64,000 bases of DNA, taken from Plantibacter flavus (GTDB lineage: Bacteria; Actinomycetota; Actinomycetes; Actinomycetales; Microbacteriaceae). Made by a program: the position numbers and the translations under genes. The stretch is taken from contig NZ_CP019402.1 of the NCBI RefSeq assembly GCF_002024505.1, positions 1 through 64,000 on the forward strand, read 5' to 3'. The notes under the pieces were generated by a model that did no database searches, was not told the origin of the DNA, and saw only the letters and a program-made list of their open reading frames with translations. This document shows positions 58,015-64,000 of this stretch, piece after piece (position 1 is the stretch's first letter; each line of letters begins with the position of its first letter).

Positions 58015-58983
58015 GTGGCGCAATTCGACCTCCCCCTCGCCCAGCTCCAGCAGTACCGGCCCGACCGCGAGGAGGCGCCGGATTTCGACGCGTTCTGGGC
58101 GGACACCCTCGCCGAAGCCCACGCCCTCGCCCAGCCGACGGTGCGCGAACGATCCGACCCTGAGCTGACCGGTCTCGTCGTCGAGGACGTCACGTTCTCC
58201 GGATTCGGCGGCGACCCGATCAAAGGCTGGTTCATCCGGCCGGCGGGCGCGACCGAGCCGCTCCCGTGCATCGTGCACTACATCGGGTACAGCGGCGGTC
58301 GCGGGCTCGCCCACCAGTGGACGATGCACCCGTCCGCGGGCTACGCCGTGTTCGTCATGGACACCCGCGGCCAGGGGAGCGCGAACCTGCCGGGCGCGAC
58401 GGCCGACCCGTTCGGAAGCGGTCCGCAGGTCGCCGGCAAGATGAGCGCCGGGCTCGACAGCCCAGAGACCTACTACTACCGTCGGGTCTTCACGGACGCG
58501 GCGCTCGCCGTCGACGCGGTGCGCAGCTTCCCGGAGGTCGACCCCGCCCGGGTCGTCGTCGCCGGTGGGAGCCAGGGCGGCGGCATCGCGCTCGCCGCGG
58601 CCGGGCTCTGCGAGGGACTCGCGGCGGCGCTCGTCGACGTCCCGTTCCTGTCGCACTTCCGTCGTGCCCTGCAGATCACCGACGCGAGCCCCTTCGCCGA
58701 GCTGAAGACGTACCTCATCAGCCGACGTGGTCACGAGGAGGAGGTGTTCCGGACGCTCTCGTACTTCGACGCGACGAACTTCGCCGCCCGCGCGACCGCC
58801 CCCGCACTGTTCTCCGTCGCGCTCTGCGATGCGGTGTGTCCGCCCTCGACGGTGTACGCGGCGTTCAACCACTACGCGGGCACGCAGAAGGACATCGCCG
58901 TCTACCCGTACAACGGGCACGAGGGTGGCGGGCCGGTGCAGCAGCAGGCGCAGCTGACCTTCCTCGCGGACCTCCTCGCCTGA
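58015..58983 (+). CDS. CE7 acetyl esterase (acetylxylan/cephalosporin-C deacetylase type)
   Basis: 322 aa from GTG 58015. Strong CE7 match: nucleophile Ser186 in GGSQGGGIALA, catalytic Asp in ALCDAVCPPSTVYAAFNHYAG and His in YPYNGHEGGG. Cytoplasmic, hexameric enzymes of this type remove acetyl groups from short xylo-oligosaccharides and other acetylated substrates. Forty-one bases after the IclR gene. Confidence 0.94.
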   Translation: MAQFDLPLAQLQQYRPDREEAPDFDAFWADTLAEAHALAQPTVRERSDPELTGLVVEDVTFSGFGGDPIKGWFIRPAGATEPLPCIVHYIGYSGGRGLAHQWTMHPSAGYAVFVMDTRGQGSANLPGATADPFGSGPQVAGKMSAGLDSPETYYYRRVFTDAALAVDAVRSFPEVDPARVVVAGGSQGGGIALAAAGLCEGLAAALVDVPFLSHFRRALQITDASPFAELKTYLISRRGHEEEVFRTLSYFDATNFAARATAPALFSVALCDAVCPPSTVYAAFNHYAGTQKDIAVYPYNGHEGGGPVQQQAQLTFLADLLA

Positions 58984-58990
58984 CGCGCCG

Positions 58991-59010
58991 TTCGCCCGAA
59001 GATGGGCGAG
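58991..59010. repeat. Single TTCGCCCA-type palindrome
   Basis: TTCGCCCGAAGATGGGCGAG; the reverse complement reads CTCGCCCATCTTCGGGCGAA, nearly identical to the copy at 42827. It lies eight bases after the CE7 stop as a probable terminator. Confidence 0.75.
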
Positions 59011-59031
59011 CGGGCGTGGGACGATGTGCAC

Positions 59032-59760
59032 GTGACTGAGACCGGCGGTACCGACCCGACACTGACGACCACCCGGCGTCGGACGCGGGCCGGCATGATC
59101 GCGGCGATGGCGCTCGTGCTCTCGTTCGCGGCCGGAGCGACCGACGCCTTCGCGTTCCTCCAGCTCGGCGGCGTCTTCACCGCGAACATGACCGGCAACT
59201 TCGTGCTGGCCGGACTCACGAGCCGACCGGACTTCGCCGAGGTCCTGCTCGGGGCGACGGTCGCCGTGCTGCTGTTCTCCGTCGGGACGTTCCTGGCCTT
59301 CCGCTTCACGAGGCTCGTCGCCACCTCTGGACGGCCTCCGGAGGCGCCACAGCACCGGCTCGTCCTCGTCCTCGGCGGTGCGGTGGTCGCGCAGGCGTGC
59401 GTCCTCATCGGATGGATCGTGTCCTCCGACCTGCGCACGACGCCCGGGATCTGCGCCCTCATCGCGCTCTCCACGCTCGCGATGGCGGGGCAGACGGCCG
59501 TCGCGCGACGCATCGAGCGGTCGGGCGTGACGACCACCTTCGTGACCGGCACCCTCACGAGTCTCATGCAGAGCCTCGCCGACGGCGTCCACGACCACCA
59601 CCTCATCCGCATCGGCGCGATCGTGCTGCTCGTGACGGGCGCCCTCTGCGGCTCGCTCCTCACCGGTGTGGACCCGGTGTTCGGTGCCGCGCTGCCCCTC
59701 CTCCCGTCGATCGTCGGGCTGGTCCTCCTCCGGCTCGCGCCGACGGCCTCCGACGGCTGA
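59032..59760 (+). CDS. DUF1275 (YoaK-like) membrane protein
   Basis: 242 aa from GTG 59032; ATG 59002 lies inside the palindrome and is less likely. Six helices with the family motifs AGATDAFAF near 25 and FTANMTGNFV near 45. DUF1275 proteins are inner membrane proteins of unknown transport role. Confidence 0.87.
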   Translation: MTETGGTDPTLTTTRRRTRAGMIAAMALVLSFAAGATDAFAFLQLGGVFTANMTGNFVLAGLTSRPDFAEVLLGATVAVLLFSVGTFLAFRFTRLVATSGRPPEAPQHRLVLVLGGAVVAQACVLIGWIVSSDLRTTPGICALIALSTLAMAGQTAVARRIERSGVTTTFVTGTLTSLMQSLADGVHDHHLIRIGAIVLLVTGALCGSLLTGVDPVFGAALPLLPSIVGLVLLRLAPTASDG

Positions 59761-59799
59761 TCCACCGCTCTTCGCGCGCGTGCCCGAGACGCGCCGCCG

Positions 59800-60612
59800 T
59801 CAGTGGGTGAGCTGCGCCCGGATGAGGATGGGGAAGTGGTCGCTCGCCTCCGAGGTGGGTTCCTGCTCGTCGACGAGGGCTTCGATCGGTTCCAGTCGGG
59901 TGTGCGGCGCGACGCTGCCTGAACGGCCGAGCACCCAGTCGATGCGTGCGTTCCCGGGACGTTGGGGACCGTAGCCCTGGAACGTGCCGATGCCGTCGCT
60001 CTCGACCGGCGAGAGGTCGACGAACCCGGCGTCCGCCAGGGCGTCGTGCGCCGCCGATCCACGCTCGGTGTTGAAGTCGCCGGTGAGGAGGACGGGCACG
60101 TCCACGCCGGAGAACTGGTCGGCGATCAGTTTCGCACTGCGCGTCCGGACGTCGTCGCCGTGCGGCGTACCTTCGTGGTCGAGGTGGGTGTTGGCGAAGA
60201 CGAGCTCATCGCCGGTGCGGCGCTCGCGGAGCCTGACCCAGGTGACGAACCGCGCGTGCAGTGACGGCCAGGTGTTCGAGCCAGGCTCATCGGGGGTGTC
60301 CGACAGCCAGAACTCGCCGGCGTCGAGCTGCTCGAACCGCGAGCGGCGGAAGCACACCGGTCCGTACTCGCCGGCCGAACCGCCGTCACGGCCCTGCCCG
60401 AACCAGTCGTACTCGGCGAGGCCCGGGAGCAGGTCGTGCAGCTGATGCTCGCGGACCTCCTGCAGCCCGAGGAGGTCCGGAGCGTTGCGGGCGATGACCT
60501 GCGAGACGAGCGGTGCACGGTCCACCCACTCGTGACCGGGCTGGGCGACAGCGGTGCGGATGTTGTAGCTCATGACGGTCAGGACGTTCTGGGTCAGGAT
60601 GGATTCGCTCAC
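59800..60612 (-). CDS. Endonuclease/exonuclease/phosphatase family hydrolase
   Basis: 270 aa. EEP fold with MSYNIRTA (metal Asn), LGLQEVR (catalytic Glu), NTHLDHEG, TGDFNTERGS and the final SDHFPI His motif. No signal peptide, so an intracellular phosphodiesterase or nuclease of unknown substrate. GTG start with TACGCT six bases upstream (60619-60624 complement), a leaderless signature. Confidence 0.9.
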   Translation of the reverse strand: MSESILTQNVLTVMSYNIRTAVAQPGHEWVDRAPLVSQVIARNAPDLLGLQEVREHQLHDLLPGLAEYDWFGQGRDGGSAGEYGPVCFRRSRFEQLDAGEFWLSDTPDEPGSNTWPSLHARFVTWVRLRERRTGDELVFANTHLDHEGTPHGDDVRTRSAKLIADQFSGVDVPVLLTGDFNTERGSAAHDALADAGFVDLSPVESDGIGTFQGYGPQRPGNARIDWVLGRSGSVAPHTRLEPIEALVDEQEPTSEASDHFPILIRAQLTH

Positions 60613-60618
60613 CCGGCC

Positions 60619-60624
60619 AGCGTA
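60619..60624 (-). promoter_or_regulatory. -10 element of a probable leaderless EEP transcript
   Basis: Minus strand TACGCT, six bases, GTG 60612; no ribosome site. Confidence 0.4.
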
Positions 60625-60677
60625 GGGGAGCCGGGTGACGGGGAGCTGTCCCCATGTCGCCGAGCGGTCCGCCTGCC

Positions 60678-60683
60678 TAGACT
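60678..60683 (+). promoter_or_regulatory. -10 element of a probable leaderless transcript
   Basis: TAGACT, six bases, ATG 60690; no ribosome site. Confidence 0.45.
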
Positions 60684-60689
60684 CGCCCC

Positions 60690-61169
60690 ATGACCTTCGA
60701 CCTCCGCGACGCCCAGGCCCGGATCCTCGCGCTCAACAGCGAAGAACTCCCCTTCATCTACGACCCGACACCCGACGGGATCGTCGCGCACTGGCGCTAC
60801 GCCGACCAGCGCTGGCTCGGCTTCATCGGCGCCGGGATGTTCAGTGCCGAGTACGAGCTGCGGGTCGAGCTGCACCCCGAGGACGGCGAGTGGGAGTTCC
60901 ACGAGCAGTCGTCCTCCTCGAAGACGACGCTCGGCGTCGACGGACTCTCGACGAAGCGCACCTGGCAGTCCGGGCCGCAGAAGTCCTTCTCCTTCGGGCG
61001 GAGCGTCGCGCCCATCTCGCAGTCCACCGACCGCGATGGCACGACGACCGGACAGTTCATGGGCTACGAGTTCACGACCGACGAGGTCAAGCAGCCCGTG
61101 ATCGACGCCCTGACCGCCGCAGGCTGGAAGCCGCGCAAGGGGTTCTTCGGCAAGCTGTTCGGGGGTTGA
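60690..61169 (+). CDS. Conserved cytoplasmic protein of unknown function
   Basis: 159 aa, no signal or membrane segment. A single beta-rich domain with DPTPDGIVAHWRYADQRWLG early and a C-terminal RKGFFGKLFGG tail. Family not recognised; the compact conserved look and the TAGACT element six bases before ATG argue for a real gene. Confidence 0.75.
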   Translation: MTFDLRDAQARILALNSEELPFIYDPTPDGIVAHWRYADQRWLGFIGAGMFSAEYELRVELHPEDGEWEFHEQSSSSKTTLGVDGLSTKRTWQSGPQKSFSFGRSVAPISQSTDRDGTTTGQFMGYEFTTDEVKQPVIDALTAAGWKPRKGFFGKLFGG

Positions 61170-61181
61170 TCAGCCGGCCCC

Positions 61182-61236
61182 GAGTCGCCCGGATCTGCAC
61201 GGAGATCGCTGAATTCCATGCAGATCCGGGCGACTC
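61182..61236. repeat. Perfect 18-bp inverted repeat upstream of hen1
   Basis: GAGTCGCCCGGATCTGCA (61182-61199) is matched exactly by its complement at 61219-61236, with a 19-base loop. It lies 13 bases after the previous stop and 64 bases before hen1. No T-run follows. It may be a terminator for the upstream gene or a structured leader for the RNA-repair pair. Confidence 0.85.
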
Positions 61237-61300
61237 ACGCACGCACGACGACCGCCGCTAGGCTTTCAGGAACCTCGCCGCCGAACGGACGGATGGACCA

Positions 61301-62704
61301 GTGCTCGTCACCATCACCTCGACTGCGCCCTCGGCCGCCGACCTGGGACACCTCGTCCGCAAGCATCCGGCACGCGCGCAGAGCTTCGACCTCAGCGTCG
61401 GTCGCGCCCACGTCTTCTACCCGGAGGCGACCGACGAGCGGTGCACCGTCGCGCTCCTGCTGGAGGTCGACGCGATCGCGCTCGTCCGACAGAAACGCTT
61501 CGGCGGTGGTGACGGTGCGTCGCTCTCGCAGTACGTCAACGACCGGCCGTACGCGTCGTCGTCCATGGTCGCCGTCGCGCTCGGACAGGTGTTCCGCAGT
61601 GCGATGACCGGACGCAGCGAGTCGCACCCCGAGCTCGCCGCTGCGGCGCTCCCCCTGACCATCACGGTCGCAGCGGTGCCGTCGCGAGGCCTCGACCGGT
61701 TGGCGACGCGACTTTTCACCCCGCTCGGTTGGGAGGTCGTCGAACGGGTGATCCCGCTCGACCCGACGGTCCCCGCGTGGGGCGACTCGCGATACGTCGA
61801 CCTCGAGCTGACCGGTGATCTCCGCCTCGCGGACGCGCTCCGCCAGCTCTACGTCTTGCTGCCCGTGCTCGACGACGCCAAGCACTACTGGGTCTCCGAC
61901 GACGAGGTCGGCAAGCTCCTCCGCGCCGGCGAGGGGTGGCTGGCCGATCACCCCGACCGGGACCTGATCACCAAGCGGTATCTCGCGCACCAGTCGCGGA
62001 TGGTCACCGATGCGCAGTCGCAGCTGGACCCGGAGGCGCGGACCGACGGTGCCGACGGGGACGACGCGGCCACCGCGTCGCGGACGAAGCGCGCCCCGGC
62101 GCTCGCCGGCCTGCGCGCCGAGGCGGTCCTGCAGGCGCTCACCGTCGTGCGGGCTCGGTCGGTCGCCGACGTCGGGTGCGGCGAGGGTGCGCTCCTCACG
62201 CGACTGCTGGCGGATCCCCTCGTCACCACGGTGATCGGCACCGACGTCTCCGGACGCGCGCTCGCATCCGCGTCGCAGCGGCTCGGGCTCCGCGACGCGA
62301 GCGACCGCACCCGTGAGCGTGTCCAGCTGCTGCAGTCCTCGGCGACCTACGCCGACACCCGGCTGCGCGGACTCGATGCGATCGTGCTGATGGAGGTCGT
62401 GGAGCACATCGACGCCGAGCGCCTCGATGCACTCGAGGCTTCGATCTTCGGTGCTGTTGCTCCCGAAGCCGTGATCATCACGACGCCGAACCGCGAATAC
62501 AACGCGCTGTATCCGTCGTTGCCGGCGGGCTCGTTCCGGCACCCGGACCACCGCTTCGAGTGGGACCGTCAGGAGTTCGCGACCTGGTGCACCACTGCGG
62601 CCGAGCGGTACGGCTACGGCGTCGAGCACCGCACGGTCGGCGACGTCGACCCGCAGCTCGGCTCGCCGACGCAGCTCGCCATCTTCCGGAAGGCCATCGC
62701 ATGA
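61301..62704 (+). CDS. hen1: 3' terminal RNA ribose 2'-O-methyltransferase Hen1
   Basis: 467 aa from GTG 61301. The N-terminal domain (about 1-240) is the bacterial Hen1 module that activates the Pnkp ligase. The C-terminal methyltransferase has the SAM motif DVGCGEG (290-296) and the metal-dependent active-site residues Glu365, Glu368, His369 (MEVVEH) with His414/His417. It adds a 2'-O-methyl group at the 3' end of a cut RNA before ligation, so the same site cannot be cut again. The stop overlaps pnkp as ATGA, the known RNA-repair operon. Confidence 0.95.
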   Translation: MLVTITSTAPSAADLGHLVRKHPARAQSFDLSVGRAHVFYPEATDERCTVALLLEVDAIALVRQKRFGGGDGASLSQYVNDRPYASSSMVAVALGQVFRSAMTGRSESHPELAAAALPLTITVAAVPSRGLDRLATRLFTPLGWEVVERVIPLDPTVPAWGDSRYVDLELTGDLRLADALRQLYVLLPVLDDAKHYWVSDDEVGKLLRAGEGWLADHPDRDLITKRYLAHQSRMVTDAQSQLDPEARTDGADGDDAATASRTKRAPALAGLRAEAVLQALTVVRARSVADVGCGEGALLTRLLADPLVTTVIGTDVSGRALASASQRLGLRDASDRTRERVQLLQSSATYADTRLRGLDAIVLMEVVEHIDAERLDALEASIFGAVAPEAVIITTPNREYNALYPSLPAGSFRHPDHRFEWDRQEFATWCTTAAERYGYGVEHRTVGDVDPQLGSPTQLAIFRKAIA

Positions 62705-64000
62705 GTGACCTCGAGCACACCCCCGCCGCCCTGCCGATCCCCGAACTGTCGCTCGTGGTCCTCATCGGCGTGAGCGGGTCCGGCAAGTCGACCTTCGCCG
62801 CCACGCACTTCGGCCGGTTCGAGACCCTGTCGAGCGACTTCTTCCGCGGGCTCGTCTCCAACGACGAGAACAACCAGGCCGCCAGCGCGGACGCCTTCGC
62901 CGCACTTCGCGATGTCGCCGCACGCCGCCTCGACGCCGGGCTCCTGACGGTCATCGACGCGACCAACGTCCAGCCGGCCTCGCGCAAGTCGCTCATCGAT
63001 CTGGCACGCAACCACGACGTCCTCCCTGTCGCCGTGGTGCTCGACGTCCCGGAGCGCGTCTGCATCGAGCGCAACGAGGCCCGCGAGGACCGCTCGTTCG
63101 GCGCGGCCGTCATCACCCGGCAGCAGGACCAACTGCGTCGGTCGATGCGGCACCTCAGCAAAGAGGGCTTCCGGAAGGTCCACGTGCTCTCCGGCGTCGA
63201 GGCGATCGCGCAGGCGTCGTTCGTGCGTGAGCCGCTGCTCAACGACCGCCGTCAGGAGCGCGGTCCCTTCGACGCGATCGGCGACGTGCACGGGTGCAGG
63301 AGTGAGCTCGAGACGCTGCTCACGAAGCTCGGGTACGTGATCGAGCGCGACCTGGCGGGCCGACCGATCGACGCCGCCCACCCCGAGGGCCGCCGCGCGA
63401 TCTTCCTCGGCGACCTCGTCGACCGCGGGCCGGACACCCCTGGCGTGCTGCGGCTGGCGATGGGGATGGTCGGCGCGGGGCATGCCTTGGCGGTGCCCGG
63501 CAACCACGAGTCGAAGCTCGTCCGCGCGCTGCAGGGCAAACGGGTGCAGACCAGCCATGGGCTCGCCGAGTCGCTCGCCCAACTGGCCGAGGAGCCGGAG
63601 GAGTTCCGGGCCGAGGTCGAGCGGTTCTGCCGCGAGCTCGTCGCGCACCTCGTCCTCGACGACGGGAAGCTCGTCGTCGCGCACGCCGGCCTGATCGAGC
63701 AGTATCACGGACGCGCCTCCGGGCGGGTCCGGTCGTTCGCGCTGTACGGCGACACCACGGGGGAGACCGACGAGTACGGCCTGCCCGTGCGGTTGCCGTG
63801 GGCGGAGGACTACCGGGGTAAGGCGACCGTCCTCTACGGCCACGTGCCGACCCTCGACGCCGAGTGGGTCAACAACACGATGTGTCTCGACACCGGCTGC
63901 GTCTTCGGCGGCAAGTTGAGTGCCCTGCGGTGGCCGGAGCGCGAGGTCGTCGACGTCCCGGCCGAGCAGGTCTGGTACGAACCCGTCGTGCCGCTCGGCC
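62701..64000 (+). CDS. pnkp: Polynucleotide kinase-phosphatase Pnkp (partial, runs off the window)
   Basis: 433 codons are visible of a protein usually near 850 aa. Kinase domain (about 15-185) with P-loop GVSGSGKST (23-31) phosphorylates RNA 5'-OH ends. A calcineurin-type 2',3' phosphatase (about 195-425) follows, with GDVHGC, GDLVDRGPD and GNHES metal motifs and a later HAGL. The C-terminal ligase should continue beyond 64000. With Hen1, it heals and seals RNA cut by ribotoxins, and the Hen1 methyl mark protects the repaired end. Confidence 0.95.
   Translation, partial: MSDLEHTPAALPIPELSLVVLIGVSGSGKSTFAATHFGRFETLSSDFFRGLVSNDENNQAASADAFAALRDVAARRLDAGLLTVIDATNVQPASRKSLIDLARNHDVLPVAVVLDVPERVCIERNEAREDRSFGAAVITRQQDQLRRSMRHLSKEGFRKVHVLSGVEAIAQASFVREPLLNDRRQERGPFDAIGDVHGCRSELETLLTKLGYVIERDLAGRPIDAAHPEGRRAIFLGDLVDRGPDTPGVLRLAMGMVGAGHALAVPGNHESKLVRALQGKRVQTSHGLAESLAQLAEEPEEFRAEVERFCRELVAHLVLDDGKLVVAHAGLIEQYHGRASGRVRSFALYGDTTGETDEYGLPVRLPWAEDYRGKATVLYGHVPTLDAEWVNNTMCLDTGCVFGGKLSALRWPEREVVDVPAEQVWYEPVVPLG

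Overview
This is high-GC actinobacterial chromosome that begins at the dnaA start codon. It is most likely from a Microbacteriaceae/Micrococcales member. Gene order from 1 to about 25.4 kb follows the origin region known from Mycobacterium tuberculosis (Rv0001 to Rv0020): dnaA, dnaN, gnd, recF, dciA-like, gyrB, gyrA, DUF3566, tRNA-Ile, tRNA-Ala, ppiA, crgA, pabA, pknB, pknA, pbpA, rodA/ftsW, pstP, fhaB, fhaA. A NUDIX hydrolase, a rhomboid protease and a class E sortase are interspersed. The species cannot be fixed from sequence reading alone.

Layout. 1-11.1 kb: replication initiation and DNA topology, with oriC between dnaA and dnaN. 11.2-16.4 kb: two tRNAs, small envelope and division genes, and a second cluster of DnaA boxes between the convergent rhomboid and crgA genes. 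16.5-25.4 kb: a minus-strand operon for peptidoglycan synthesis under Ser/Thr-kinase control (fhaA-fhaB-pstP-rodA-pbpA-pknA-pknB). 25.6-29.3 kb: tRNA-Leu, then a five-gene ABC-2 cluster with an embedded XRE regulator and a small membrane protein. 29.4-31.1 kb: a deletion scar joining the 3' ends of a LacI regulator gene and an MFS gene, followed by an intact mannonate-dehydratase-type gene. 31.3-34.2 kb: poorly characterised membrane proteins and an EamA transporter. 34.3-42.8 kb: galactoside utilisation (LacI, GH42 beta-galactosidase, ABC importer, GH36 alpha-galactosidase) with two near-identical 18-bp operators. 43.6-51.8 kb: a second sugar ABC importer, a secreted BNR-type protein with a discoidin-like domain, a LacI-like protein without a DNA-binding domain, a DeoR regulator and a CE7-like esterase. 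53.3-59.0 kb: MHS-type permease, FAD oxidoreductase with a carbohydrate-binding-like tail, IclR regulator and a CE7 acetyl esterase, with paired operator-like boxes in the divergent promoter. 61.3-64.0 kb: the Hen1-Pnkp RNA repair pair; Pnkp is cut by the window end.

The first 25 kb is core genome. From 25.6 kb on, the content is largely accessory plant or soil polysaccharide and sugar catabolism, fitting a plant- or soil-associated lifestyle (inference). No single locus can be shown from sequence alone to be a new system. The strongest leads are the DnaA-box cluster away from oriC, a CwsA-position membrane protein, eight genes with a leaderless-transcript signature, the HTH-less LacI protein, the XRE/membrane-protein ABC cluster, the deletion scar, and several repeated intergenic palindromes.
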